From an uncultured Alphaproteobacteria bacterium (GTDB taxonomy: Bacteria > Pseudomonadota > Alphaproteobacteria > Caulobacterales > Caulobacteraceae): a stretch of 64,000 bases of DNA. Shown one piece after another: positions 31,923-40,733 of the stretch. The position numbers and the translations under genes are program-made. Under the pieces are notes generated by a model. The model had not been told where the DNA came from and ran no database searches. It was given only the letters and a program-made list of their open reading frames with translations. The stretch lies in NCBI GenBank assembly GCA_903909375.1, contig CAIVVM010000005.1, positions 1 through 64,000 on the forward strand, read 5' to 3'. The number at the start of each line of letters is the position of its first letter. Position 1 is the stretch's first letter.

Positions 31923-34006
31923 GTCGCTTTCCAACCTCCGTCCAGCGCCCAGATGGCGAAGGCGTAGTCCAACGCGATCTCCTTGAGAAAGTCGAAACGG
32001 CCTGATGCGCCGCCATGGCCCGCCTCCATGTTGATCCTGAGCAGGATCGGGGCGTCGCCTGTGGTGTTTTCGCGCAGTCTGGCCACCCACTTTGCCGGCT
32101 CCCAGTAGGTGACGCGGGGGTCCGACAGGCCTCCGGTCGCCAGGATCGGCGGATAGGACTGGGCCGAGACCCGATCATAAGGGCTGTAGCTCTCGATCAG
32201 GTCGTAGGCGGCGGCGTCCTCGATGGGGTTGCCCCATTCGGGCCACTCGGGCGGGGTCAGAGGCAGGGTGGTGTCGCTCATGGTGTTCAGTACGTCGACG
32301 AACGGCACCGCGGCGATCACTGCGCCCCACAGATCGGGCCTCAGATTGGCCACCGCGCCCATCAGCATGCCGCCGGCCGAGCCGCCATAGGCCGCGATCC
32401 GTCCCTTGGTCGCATAGCCCTCGGCGATCAGGTGTTCGCCGCAGGCGATGAAGTCGGTGAAGGTATTCGGCTTCTTTTCCTTGCGGCCGTCGAGAAACCA
32501 GCCCCAACCCTTGTCCGAACCGCCCCGGATGTGCGCCACGGCCCAGATCCAGCCGCGATCCACCAGGCTGAGATTGCGGATGGAGAAGCTGGGGTCCATG
32601 GCGTGGCCGTAGCTGCCATAGCCATAGAGCAACACCGGTGCTGACCCGTCCTGCGGCGTGTCCTTGAGCATCAGCAGCGTAATCGGCACCTCTGCGCCGT
32701 CCGCGGCCCGGGCCAGCAGTCGTCGCGCCACATAGCAGGCAGGATCGTGGCCCGAGGGAATTTCCTGGGTCTTGCGCAAGGTGCGTTGGCGGCTGGCAAG
32801 ATCATAGTCGAACGTTTGGCGTGGCGTGGTCGGCGACTGGTAGACAAAACGGCTGAGGGTGGTCGCGTACTCGTAGCCGGTCTCCAGATTCAGCGCGTAG
32901 GCCTCCTCGTCAAAGCTGACGATGTGCTCTGCTCCGTCGCGGGCCATCACCACCAGGCGGTCCAGCGCATTGACGCGCTCGGCGCGGACGAGGTGGCCGG
33001 AATAGGCAGCAAAGCCGGTGATGTAGTGGCCGGGCGTGTGCACGATCCAGTCACGCCAGCTGGTCCTGGCGGGGATGGCCGCGTCGGATACGCACAGTTT
33101 GAAATCCACGGCCCCGTCGGCGTTGGTGCGGATCACCCAGCGGTCGGTCCAGTGATCCAGGCTGTACTTGATCCCCACACGGCGAGGCTCGGCCACTACG
33201 GGTGCTGCGGTCGGGTCGCGCGCCGGGATCAGCCAGATCTCGGTGGTCTCCTGATTGCCCACATGGATCAGGATGTGGCTGTCGTCAGACGCGGCGCCTA
33301 CCCCGAGGAACATGCCGTCGTCGGCTTCCTCATAGACCAGCACATCCTCGCCGCCACGGGCGGGGCGGCGGAAGATCCTGGCAGGACGGGCGTTTTCATC
33401 GCGCCAGATCCAGAAGATCCACTGGCTATCCGGCGAGAACGTGAAGTCGCCATAGGCGCTCTCGATCGGCGTTCCCAACACCTGACCGTCGGCCAGCGAC
33501 TTGATGTGGATCGTGAAGTACTCGGAGCCCTGTTCATCCACCGCCCAGGCGTAGAGGGCGTGGTCGGGGCTGTGGCTGGCGGCGCCCACCTGATAGTAGG
33601 CCTTGCCCTTTGCCTCGGCGTCCTCGTCGAGAAGCACCTCTTCGCCGGCCTCCGCGCCTCGCGGCCGGCGGGCGTGGACAGGGTGCTCCGCGCCCAGGCT
33701 GTAGCGGCTGTAGTAATCGTAGGCGCCATCAGGCGACGGAACGGAGCTGTCGTCCTCCTTGATTCGCCCCTTCATCTCGGCGAACAGCGCGGCCTGCATC
33801 GCCTCGGTGTCGGCCAGCATCGCCTTGGTCCAGGCGTTCTCGGCGTTCAAGTGGTCGCGAATGTCGGCGCGCAGCAGGGCGGGGTCGCGCAGCACCTGTT
33901 GCCAGTTGTCGTCCTTCATCCAGGCGTAGTCGTCGGTACGGGTGCGTCCCAGCTGCTGGGTGGTGTGGGGCCGGCGGGCGGCGATGGGGGGACTGGAGCG
34001 CTTCAT
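31919..34006 (-). CDS. ptrB: Oligopeptidase B (S9A prolyl oligopeptidase family)
   Basis: The 695-residue protein has an N-terminal beta-propeller region and a C-terminal alpha/beta hydrolase with the nucleophile in YGGSAGGML, the aspartate in GGLSDPRVTYWEP and the histidine in EAGHGG. This matches oligopeptidase B, which cleaves short peptides after basic residues. There is no signal peptide, so it is cytoplasmic. I chose the ATG at 34006 (MKRSSPPIAARRPHTTQQ) rather than the in-frame start at 34054. It is separate from the peptidase locus at the left and has no shared-box promoter. Confidence 0.9.
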   Translation of the reverse strand: MKRSSPPIAARRPHTTQQLGRTRTDDYAWMKDDNWQQVLRDPALLRADIRDHLNAENAWTKAMLADTEAMQAALFAEMKGRIKEDDSSVPSPDGAYDYYSRYSLGAEHPVHARRPRGAEAGEEVLLDEDAEAKGKAYYQVGAASHSPDHALYAWAVDEQGSEYFTIHIKSLADGQVLGTPIESAYGDFTFSPDSQWIFWIWRDENARPARIFRRPARGGEDVLVYEEADDGMFLGVGAASDDSHILIHVGNQETTEIWLIPARDPTAAPVVAEPRRVGIKYSLDHWTDRWVIRTNADGAVDFKLCVSDAAIPARTSWRDWIVHTPGHYITGFAAYSGHLVRAERVNALDRLVVMARDGAEHIVSFDEEAYALNLETGYEYATTLSRFVYQSPTTPRQTFDYDLASRQRTLRKTQEIPSGHDPACYVARRLLARAADGAEVPITLLMLKDTPQDGSAPVLLYGYGSYGHAMDPSFSIRNLSLVDRGWIWAVAHIRGGSDKGWGWFLDGRKEKKPNTFTDFIACGEHLIAEGYATKGRIAAYGGSAGGMLMGAVANLRPDLWGAVIAAVPFVDVLNTMSDTTLPLTPPEWPEWGNPIEDAAAYDLIESYSPYDRVSAQSYPPILATGGLSDPRVTYWEPAKWVARLRENTTGDAPILLRINMEAGHGGASGRFDFLKEIALDYAFAIWALDGGWKAT

Positions 34007-34118
34007 GGCGCCTAGATGCGGCGCCGCGACCCCCGGCTCAAGCGGTCGCCGCAATTCAGTGTTTGCGCATCAGGGTGCGGGGCACGTATTGCGCACGTGC
34101 ATTTCTTACGAGGACCTC

Positions 34119-34964
34119 ATGGTCATGGATCTCGCCGTGGAGATCATCCACGCGACCGTTCAGCTGGAACAGCAGCAGACGGACGGCGCCCGGACGGTCG
34201 GCACCGGCTTTCTGATCCAGGCCCCGGGCCCGGATGGCGCGGCGCGTACGGTGTTGGTGACCGCCAACCACGTGTTCCAGAAGATGACGGGCGCCGACGC
34301 TCGCATCGGCTACCGCACGTCCAACAAGGACGGCTCATGGCAGTATGCGCCGAAGCCACTGAAGATACGCGATGCCAACGGCGCCGAGCTCTGGACCCAC
34401 CATCCGACCCGCGATGTGGCGGTGATGACGATCAAGGCGCCGGAGGCCTTCGCCCGGGCGGCAATGCCACTGCAGTATCTGGCGGGCGACGAAACCTTCA
34501 GCCGCTATCAGGTCAAGACCGGCGACGAGATGATGGCTCTGGGGTTTCCCCGTGGGCTTTCGGCAAACGGGGCAGGGTTCCCGATCCTGCGGTCGGGACG
34601 GGTGGCCTCCTACCCCCTGGCGCCAGCGAAGATTTTCCCGACCTTCCTGCTCGATTTCTCGGTGTTCCCCGGCAACTCCGGCGGCCCTGTATTCGTCAGC
34701 CGGGCCCTCACGAAGGACAGTCCGGTAGAGGTAGATGCGGTCGATGGCGGCGGCGAGGATAACGGATTCATTGCCGGCTTGCTGACCCAGCAGGTGGAGC
34801 TCAACAAGGAACGCCTGGAAATCGGGATCGTGACCCACGCCCAGTATGTGCGCGAAACCATCGCCCTGCTGCAGGACCCGTCGGCGGAGTCCACCATCGC
34901 CAACTCCGGCGAGACCGAAGGCGCAAGGGCGGCAGCCGCAGCCGACGCATCGCGGGACGAGTGA
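34119..34964 (+). CDS. Trypsin-like serine protease (S1/Do-like fold)
   Basis: The 281-residue protein has a complete S1-type triad: H in VLVTANHVF, D in HPTRDVAVM and S in FPGNSGGPVF. It lacks a signal peptide and a PDZ domain, unlike DegP. The C-terminus is an alanine/glutamate-rich tail. An ACGAGG ribosome-binding site supports the ATG at 34119; the longer open frame upstream is antisense to oligopeptidase B. It resembles minimal trypsin-like modules seen in various bacterial systems, but the substrate is unknown. Confidence 0.82.
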   Translation: MVMDLAVEIIHATVQLEQQQTDGARTVGTGFLIQAPGPDGAARTVLVTANHVFQKMTGADARIGYRTSNKDGSWQYAPKPLKIRDANGAELWTHHPTRDVAVMTIKAPEAFARAAMPLQYLAGDETFSRYQVKTGDEMMALGFPRGLSANGAGFPILRSGRVASYPLAPAKIFPTFLLDFSVFPGNSGGPVFVSRALTKDSPVEVDAVDGGGEDNGFIAGLLTQQVELNKERLEIGIVTHAQYVRETIALLQDPSAESTIANSGETEGARAAAAADASRDE

Positions 34965-35080
34965 CATTTCTGCCTGGACGGCAGACATTCGTCGCCCCCC
35001 AAGGCCATACCTGGATGCGGGTATCGTCCGATCGTTTCGGCCTCTTGCAGCGCTATAGCGGCGGTCGGTGCGGTACAGAC

Positions 35081-35653
35081 CTATGCTTCCGACTGGCCGT
35101 CCGGCTTTTCCTCGACCACGCGGATTCTTGCGACTGCCAGACGGCGATACAGGCGTCGGCGGCGCGCGATGGGCCACCAGTCGTAGAGAAAAATCTCGAC
35201 CGGTCGCCAGTTGGCCACCCATCCCAGGATGATCAGGCCCTCGTTGTAGAACCGCCCGAAATAGCCCGTTCCAACGACGCCCGCGCTGGCCATGCCGATC
35301 ACGACGCACGCGGCAAGGACAGAGATACCAATGGTGAGCGCGGCACGGCCCGTACGGAACAGTTCGCGCAGATCCCAGCCCAGCACGTCAGCGCGATAGG
35401 CGAAATAGTTCTGCATGGCTGCTTCAATATGCTGGGCCTCGTCGCTGACCGCCGCGTGCGTTGGCAGGTGGACGATGATCTCCACCGGTCGCTTGGCCGA
35501 TGTCTCCCGGGCCCACCCGACCACATACTCCTCAACGCCCGAATCTAGATCGCGCTCTCGAAAGGGCAGTGGATCCAGCGTGTGGAAAAGTTGCCCGACA
35601 TTCTGGATGCGGAGCTGGATAGGTGCGGAATCGGGGCGAAGGCGTCGAGCCAT
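35081..35653 (-). CDS. Hypothetical membrane protein
   Basis: The 190-residue protein has a soluble N-terminal half with VEIIVHLPTHAAVSDEAQHI and AAMQNYFAYRADVLGWDLRE, followed by two hydrophobic segments (about 105-127 and 134-148) and a basic C-terminal stretch (ARRRRLYRRL). The layout suggests an inner-membrane protein anchored by a hairpin. I recognise no named family. It stands alone. Confidence 0.65.
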   Translation of the reverse strand: MARRLRPDSAPIQLRIQNVGQLFHTLDPLPFRERDLDSGVEEYVVGWARETSAKRPVEIIVHLPTHAAVSDEAQHIEAAMQNYFAYRADVLGWDLRELFRTGRAALTIGISVLAACVVIGMASAGVVGTGYFGRFYNEGLIILGWVANWRPVEIFLYDWWPIARRRRLYRRLAVARIRVVEEKPDGQSEA

Positions 35654-35801
35654 GACAATTCGTCTGGTTTTCTCTGGCGGCCAACTCTGTCGCCGTGGCC
35701 ACCTTTAGATGGCGTGACCGCACTGACGTTGACTTCGCGCAACGAACCCGCCGCCGTAAACCCTTAGTCGCAGGGAGCCGCGTGGGCGGCGCCTCGGCAC
35801 A

Positions 35802-35927
35802 ATGGTCGCCGCACTGCTGACAGGGGTCAGCTACGCCTCGATCGCATCGCGCTACCCAATGGCGGCTGGCGCTGCCTATGCGGTCCAGCTGGCCTACCGC
35901 TCGCCATGGCTCAGTCATCTCGCAGGC
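35802..35927 (+). pseudogene. Remnant of an APC-type amino acid permease
   Basis: A 42-codon stretch reads MVAALLTGVSYASIASRYPM, then AAGAAYAVQLAYRSPWLSHL. This is the second-helix region of APC permeases (SYAELA.RYP.AGGAAYFV). No helices before or after it are found in any frame, so it is a short fragment of a lost gene. It lies in the 394-bp gap 35654-36047, which otherwise shows only a terminator-like hairpin. Confidence 0.5.
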
Positions 35928-35999
35928 CCGGCCATCGTCAGGCCGGGACGGGACAGTCTCCACCCGGCTCAACACCCGAAAGTCCGTGAGCCCCGGGGG

Positions 36000-36020
36000 G
36001 GCCGCGTAGATGCCGCGGCC
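36000..36020 (-). terminator. Possible terminator hairpin of the MaoC gene
   Basis: GGCCGCG and CGCGGCC form a 7-bp stem around TAGATGC, flanked by a G-run and a C-run that extend the pairing. It lies 28 bp past the MaoC stop. There is no clear T-run in the leftward direction. Confidence 0.4.
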
Positions 36021-36047
36021 TCCCCAGGACTCTCACGTTGGCAGAAC

Positions 36048-36497
36048 TTAACCGCCGTAGATGATCGACATCGTCTCGGCGATGCAGGCGGGTTTGGCTT
36101 CGCCCTCGATCTCGATGGTGCACTCATTCTTGAGTTGCATACCGCCAGCCTTGGCTTCGGCGCCGATCAGTTTCTGGCGCATACGCACGCGCTTGCCCAC
36201 GCGCACCATGTTGATGAAGCGGACCTTGTCCGAGCCATAGTTGATGCCGCGCGTCACGCCCTTGACCGGCAGCATGCCGGCGCCCAGGAACGGGATCAGC
36301 GAAAGGGTCAGGTAGCCGTGGGCGATCGGGCCGCCGATCTCCCGGGTGGCGCGCTCGACGTCGACGTGGATCCACTGGTGGTCGCCCGTCGCTTCGGCGA
36401 ATTTGTTGACCCGCTCCTGGTCGATCAGCACCCAGTCCGACACGCCCACTTCCTGGCCGATCATTCCGGGCAGGTCCTTGATCTCGACGGGGTTCAT
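36048..36497 (-). CDS. MaoC-family dehydratase ((R)-enoyl-CoA hydratase-like)
   Basis: The 149-residue hot-dog-fold protein has the hydratase-2 motif FAEATGDHQWIHVD near residues 33-46, with the catalytic Asp and His, and GGPIAHGYLTLSLIP. It hydrates trans-2-enoyl-CoA to (R)-3-hydroxyacyl-CoA. It lies next to an acyl-CoA ligase and a crotonase, which supports a role in fatty or aromatic acyl-CoA breakdown. It is 76 bp from the next gene upstream and may be co-transcribed. Confidence 0.9.
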   Translation of the reverse strand: MNPVEIKDLPGMIGQEVGVSDWVLIDQERVNKFAEATGDHQWIHVDVERATREIGGPIAHGYLTLSLIPFLGAGMLPVKGVTRGINYGSDKVRFINMVRVGKRVRMRQKLIGAEAKAGGMQLKNECTIEIEGEAKPACIAETMSIIYGG

Positions 36498-36573
36498 GCG
36501 CTCTCGCTCCCTTGGTGTTTGAAACTGGGGCTACGCTCTAGCATCTGTTCGGGCGAGGGCAAGGCGGTGCGGT

Positions 36574-36873
36574 TCAAGCTTGCGGCGGCACGCCGTCGAA
36601 GATCAACACCTCGCTTTGGCTACTGGCCTGCCGCATGGCCAGCAACGGCTGATACTCCGACGACCCGTAGAAGGCCCTGAGTGTCGCCATGTCCGGAAAC
36701 TCCAGCAGAACGGTGCGCTTCAGAGGCCGGTCGCCCTCCAGCACCTCAACTGCGCCGCCCCGGGCCAGGTAGCGACCGCCGAACCGGGCGATCAGGTTCG
36801 GCACGTCGCGTCTGTAGGCCTCAAACCCTTCCGGATCCGTGACGTCGATCTCGGCAAACAGGTAGGCGGCCAT
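36574..36873 (-). CDS. DUF1330-domain protein
   Basis: The 99-residue protein (MAAYLFAEIDVTDPEGFEAY, then GGRYLARGG and SSEYQPLLAMRQAS) matches the DUF1330 ferredoxin-like fold almost end to end. Family members are small, dimeric and of unknown function, often beside acyl-CoA or lipid genes, as here. The start at 36873 lies 11 bp after the acyl-CoA ligase stop, so they form an operon. Confidence 0.9.
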   Translation of the reverse strand: MAAYLFAEIDVTDPEGFEAYRRDVPNLIARFGGRYLARGGAVEVLEGDRPLKRTVLLEFPDMATLRAFYGSSEYQPLLAMRQASSQSEVLIFDGVPPQA

Positions 36874-36884
36874 GATGGCCCTCC

Positions 36885-38423
36885 TCAGACGATCTTCGAG
36901 CCTTCCTTGCCCCAATAGGCGTCCCGGATCAGACGCTTGTAGAGTTTGCCCGTGGGGTGGCGGGGCAGTTCGGCCATGAAATCAATCACGCGCGGCGACT
37001 TCACGTGGCTGAGGTGCTGGCGCGCATAGGCCATCAGTTCGTTGCGCAGCGCGTCGCCCGCGTCGGCCCAGTCCAGGGGCTGGATCACCGCGATCACCTG
37101 CTCGCCCATCTCCTCGTGCGGCCCACCCACCACGGCGGCGTCGGCCACCTTGGGGTGGCCGATGAGCACGTTTTCGAGCTCCTGCGGATAGATGTTCACG
37201 CCGCCGGAGATGATCATGAAGCTCTTGCGGTCGGTGAGGTAGAGATAGCCCTCCTCGTCCAACCAGCCCACATCGCCCAGTGTCGTCCAGCCGTGCTGGT
37301 TAGTGCTCTCGGCCACTTTTTCCGGCGCGTTATGGTAGCTGAGCGGCGGTCCGCCGGAGAAATAGACCCCGCCCTCGGTGCGCGGCGGCAGGGCCTCGCC
37401 GTCCTCGCCGCAGATCTTGACCTCGGCGGTCAGGCCACGGCCGACCGAGCCCTTGTGGGTCAGCCATTCGGCGGCGGAGATGTAACAGAAGCCGTTGCCC
37501 TCGGTGCCGGCGTAGTACTCGTGGATGATCGGTCCCCACCAGGCGATCATCTGTTCCTTGACCGGAACCGGGCAGGGCGCTGCCGCGTGAACCGCCGACT
37601 TCAGCGATGAAACGTCATACTTGTCGCGCACCTCTTGCGGCAGCTTCAGCAGGCGCACGAAGTGGGTCGGGACGAACTGGCCGCAGTTGACCTTGTAGGT
37701 CTCGATATTGGCCAGCATCTGTTCGGGGTCGAATTTCTCCATCACCACCACCGTGCCGCCATTGCGGTGCACGCCCATGGTCCAGCGAAGCGGGGCGGCG
37801 TGATAGAGCGGCGCCGGCGAGATGTAGATCGAGGGATTGGGAAACCCGAAGACCTGCGTCGACATGTTGGCCAGCGGGGTTTCCGGATCGATGGGTCCGC
37901 CGGTGAGCACCGGCTTCACGCCCTTGGGACGGCCGGTGGTGCCCGACGAATAGAGCATGTCCGAGCCGGCGGTCTCGTCGGCGATCGGCGTGGTCGGAAA
38001 GCCGGCGCGCGCGGCCTCAAAACTCGCGAAAGGCGCCCGGGCATCGCCCACCATGTAGAGCTTCACACCGGGCAGATGCGCCGGCAGATCATCGATCACC
38101 GACCCGACGCCCGCCGAGGTGATCAGCACCTGAGCCCCGCAATCGCCCACGATGTACTCCACCTCGCCGGCCGTCAGCTTGGACGAGATGCAGGTGTAGT
38201 AGAGGCCCGATCGCTGGGCGGCCCAGGCGATCTCGAAGTACCGGGGACTATTGTCCATGAAGAGTGCGATCACATCTCCGGCCTTCAGGCCCAGCGACCG
38301 GAAGAAGTGCGCCCCCTGGTTCGAGCGCTCATCCAGCTCGCGATAGGTCACGGTCTCGCCCGTGCCCGCCATGATGTAAGCGGGGCGGTCGGGGTGGGTC
38401 TTTGCGAAGCGGGTCGGATGCAT
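36885..38423 (-). CDS. AMP-dependent acyl-CoA synthetase/ligase
   Basis: The 512-residue protein has the ATP-binding loop LYSSGTTGRPKGVKP near 160-174, the adenylate motif YYAGTEGNGF, the hinge TDRKSFMIISGGVNIYPQE and a C-terminal lysine region (PTGKLYKRLIRD). It activates a carboxylic acid to acyl-AMP and then acyl-CoA. It belongs to the group with fatty-acid and bile/steroid side-chain ligases. It is divergent from the crotonase gene and begins the leftward operon with DUF1330 and perhaps MaoC. Confidence 0.9.
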   Translation of the reverse strand: MHPTRFAKTHPDRPAYIMAGTGETVTYRELDERSNQGAHFFRSLGLKAGDVIALFMDNSPRYFEIAWAAQRSGLYYTCISSKLTAGEVEYIVGDCGAQVLITSAGVGSVIDDLPAHLPGVKLYMVGDARAPFASFEAARAGFPTTPIADETAGSDMLYSSGTTGRPKGVKPVLTGGPIDPETPLANMSTQVFGFPNPSIYISPAPLYHAAPLRWTMGVHRNGGTVVVMEKFDPEQMLANIETYKVNCGQFVPTHFVRLLKLPQEVRDKYDVSSLKSAVHAAAPCPVPVKEQMIAWWGPIIHEYYAGTEGNGFCYISAAEWLTHKGSVGRGLTAEVKICGEDGEALPPRTEGGVYFSGGPPLSYHNAPEKVAESTNQHGWTTLGDVGWLDEEGYLYLTDRKSFMIISGGVNIYPQELENVLIGHPKVADAAVVGGPHEEMGEQVIAVIQPLDWADAGDALRNELMAYARQHLSHVKSPRVIDFMAELPRHPTGKLYKRLIRDAYWGKEGSKIV

Positions 38424-38555
38424 GGTCGGCGCGGGCTCCCTTTGCGACCGGTTCTGCGCCGGTCGTTTTGATTGTCATTGAGAAATGGGGGTCTTGACCT
38501 ACCGTCCGTCAAGCTGGCGCAAGTCTCCCGAACCTAGCCCAAGGAACCAACTCTC

Positions 38556-39434
38556 ATGCCTACCTTCGAAACCCTGCTCTATGACGTCGCCGACGGCATC
38601 TGTACGATCACGCTGAACCGGCCCGAGAAGTTGAATGCCTTCAACACCCAGATGATGCAGGACATGATCGCGGCGTTCGATGCTACCGACGCTGATGACG
38701 CCGTCCGGGTGGTGATCGTCACGGGCGCCGGGCGAGCGTTCTGCGCGGGGGCAGATCTTTCCGCCGGCGCCGAGACCTTCAACTACGACGCCCGCGACGC
38801 CCTGCACCGTGAGGCGCGTATGCGTGAGGGGGTGCAGCGGGACGGCGGCGGATTGCTCACCATGCGGATTTTCGAGAGTCTGAAGCCCGTAATCTCGGCG
38901 TGCAATGGCGCGGCGGTGGGCGTGGGTGTGACCATGCAACTGGCCATGGATATCCGGATGGCGTCGGATACCGCCCGCTACGGCTTCGTGTTTGCACGTC
39001 GCGGTCTGAATCCGGAGGCGGCGTCGTCCTGGTTCCTGCCCCATCTCGTGGGCGTCCAGACGGCGCTGGAATGGTGTTACACCGGCCGCATATTCCCGGC
39101 GCAGGAAGCCCATGAGAAGGGGCTGGTGCGGTCGCTGCATGCGCCCGAAGATCTTCTGCCCGCCGCTCGCGCACTGGCTCGCGAGATCGCCGATAACACC
39201 GCCCCGGTTTCGGTCGCCATCACTCGACAACTGATCTGGCGGATGGCCGGTGCGGCGCATCCCATGCAGGCTCACCAGGCCGACAGCCGCGGTATCCAGG
39301 CACGCGGCAAGTCGGGCGATGCGCGCGAAGGCGTGAGCTCGTTCCTCGAAAAGCGCCCGCCCAACTATCCGGACAAGGTCTCCACCGATCTGCCGGATAT
39401 CTGGTCACACTGGACCCCGCCAACCTTCAGCTAG
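38556..39434 (+). CDS. Enoyl-CoA hydratase/isomerase (crotonase family)
   Basis: The 292-residue protein has the crotonase core: ITLNRPEKLNAFN near 17-29, the first oxyanion-hole segment GRAFCAGADLS and the second CNGAAVGVGVTMQLAMDIR. The usual glutamate pair is replaced in part by GLNPEAASSWFLP, as in many crotonase relatives, so hydratase or isomerase activity cannot be told apart. It is divergent from the acyl-CoA ligase, and both probably serve one pathway. AAGGAACC precedes the start. Confidence 0.9.
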   Translation: MPTFETLLYDVADGICTITLNRPEKLNAFNTQMMQDMIAAFDATDADDAVRVVIVTGAGRAFCAGADLSAGAETFNYDARDALHREARMREGVQRDGGGLLTMRIFESLKPVISACNGAAVGVGVTMQLAMDIRMASDTARYGFVFARRGLNPEAASSWFLPHLVGVQTALEWCYTGRIFPAQEAHEKGLVRSLHAPEDLLPAARALAREIADNTAPVSVAITRQLIWRMAGAAHPMQAHQADSRGIQARGKSGDAREGVSSFLEKRPPNYPDKVSTDLPDIWSHWTPPTFS

Positions 39435-39513
39435 ACGTCCATATGGCCCTTCGGGACTTACTCACCGTGGCGCGTCGATACTTTGCGCTACAGAGCAGTC
39501 TCTTGCTTTAGTG

Positions 39514-39585
39514 GAAATCGAACACCGATTTCTCTGGTTTCAGGTTGTGCGACTATCGTGATGCGGTTAAGCACCCCGCATCACG
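39514..39585. promoter_or_regulatory. Two dyads upstream of the MucR gene
   Basis: GAAATCG and CGATTTC (39514-39520, 39526-39532) form a perfect 7-bp dyad with a 5-nt spacer. CGTGATGCGG and CCGCATCACG (39557-39566, 39576-39585) form a perfect 10-bp dyad with a 9-nt spacer. MucR/Ros proteins are known to repress their own genes, so these may be autoregulatory or 5'-UTR structures. Confidence 0.5.
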
Positions 39586-39641
39586 TTAGTGAATCGGGCA
39601 ACAACGCCCCCAGCGAGCAAGCGTTCGGAACAAGAAAAGAC

Positions 39642-40064
39642 ATGGACGATAAGTCGGAAGTCATCGAAATGACCGCGGACATTGTTTCCGCCTATGTGGG
39701 CAATAACTCGGTATCGGCCGCCGACTTGCCGGGTCTGATCCAGAGCGTTCACCGCGCGCTGGCCAGTGTGTCCACAGGGACCGAGACCGTTGAGGTTGCG
39801 CCCAAGGAACCTGCCGTTCCGATCCGTCGTTCGATTACGCCTGACTATCTGATCTGCCTGGAAGATGCGCGGAAGTTCAAGTCGCTCAAGCGCCATCTGC
39901 GGACCAAGTACAACATGAGCCCCGAGGAATACCGGGCGAAGTGGGGTCTGGCCAAAGACTATCCGATGGTTGCCCCCAACTACGCCAAGGCGCGTTCCGA
40001 TCTCGCCAAGCAGATGGGCCTGGGCCAGGGCGGCCGCCAGGCGCCGAAGAAGAAGACCCGATAA
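39642..40064 (+). CDS. mucR: MucR/Ros-family zinc-finger transcriptional regulator
   Basis: The 140-residue protein matches MucR along its length: an N-terminal helical part (TADIVSAYVGNNSVSAADLP), then the finger region YLICLEDARKFKSLKRHLRT and YNMSPEEYRAKWGL. The second cysteine of the Ros finger is absent (CLEDA), as in other Caulobacter-type MucR proteins. MucR binds AT-rich DNA and, in Caulobacter, works with SciP in the CtrA-controlled cell cycle. The ATG is preceded by an AAGAAAAGA purine run. A strong terminator follows. Confidence 0.92.
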   Translation: MDDKSEVIEMTADIVSAYVGNNSVSAADLPGLIQSVHRALASVSTGTETVEVAPKEPAVPIRRSITPDYLICLEDARKFKSLKRHLRTKYNMSPEEYRAKWGLAKDYPMVAPNYAKARSDLAKQMGLGQGGRQAPKKKTR

Positions 40065-40085
40065 CCTCAGGTTCAGGGACTAGCG

Positions 40086-40113
40086 AACGCCCGCCGGTTC
40101 CGGCGGGCGTTTT
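40086..40113 (+). terminator. Rho-independent terminator of the MucR gene
   Basis: AACGCCCGCCGG and CCGGCGGGCGTT form a perfect 12-bp stem with a 2-nt loop, ending in TTTT. It lies 22 bp past the stop codon. Confidence 0.9.
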
Positions 40114-40235
40114 GCGTTTCTGAGACGCTGTCGCAGAAAAAGCAGCCGGATCTGGACTTTGCGCTTGCCGCCGATTCGCGGGTCAGGCGATATGTGATTC
40201 GTCATGAATCCAAGCCGTTATTAGGAACTTCGAAG

Positions 40236-40733
40236 ATGGCGGCGCAGATCGGAGCCCCTGCTGCGGCCATTCGCGCCCATGAGGAGCTCTATGCCTACTG
40301 GAGTTCGCTGAAGGCGGGCGCGGGTCTGCCTATCCGTCGACGGCTGGATCCAGGCGGTATCAAACGCCTGCTGCCCACCGTAAGCCTTACAGAAGTGATC
40401 GCCGGCGAGACCCTGGACTTCCGGTTCCGGCTGGCCGGGACTGGCCTCTACAGCGTCTATGGCCGCGAGATTACGGGCCGGCGTCTATCTGAGGTGTACA
40501 ACTCCGCCGCCGGTGATTACTGGCGCGCCGAGCTGGGCCGGGTGGTCAATGAGGCGCGGCCAGGCGTCGGCATCCACAATCTGGGCTGGCGCGGCGCGGC
40601 CCACCTCTCGATTGTCTGGATCCGCCTGCCGCTATCGCGCGGCGGCGCTGACGTTGACATGATCCTGGGCTACGACGCCGTGGTCGGCATGAGCGCCATG
40701 GCCAGCGGCATCCGGGCGGCCACAGCCGCCTGA
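40236..40733 (+). CDS. PAS_5-domain protein
   Basis: The 165-residue protein fits the alphaproteobacterial PAS_5 family: LYAYWSSLKAGAGLPIRRRL, DPGGIKRLLPTVSLTEVI, then DFRFRLAGTGLYSVYGREIT and GRRLSEVY. Family members are single-domain proteins without an output domain; some bind the polar or cyclic-di-GMP machinery, but this one has no assigned role. The ATG at 40236 has AGGAAC upstream; a GTG at 40194 would add 14 residues. The 3' end overlaps the pseudogene on the other strand. Confidence 0.8.
   Translation: MAAQIGAPAAAIRAHEELYAYWSSLKAGAGLPIRRRLDPGGIKRLLPTVSLTEVIAGETLDFRFRLAGTGLYSVYGREITGRRLSEVYNSAAGDYWRAELGRVVNEARPGVGIHNLGWRGAAHLSIVWIRLPLSRGGADVDMILGYDAVVGMSAMASGIRAATAA

Noticed and set aside
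35802..36680. A 292-residue plus-strand gene covering 35802-36680
   Set aside because: Only the first 42 codons resemble a protein family; the remainder is antisense to the MaoC gene.
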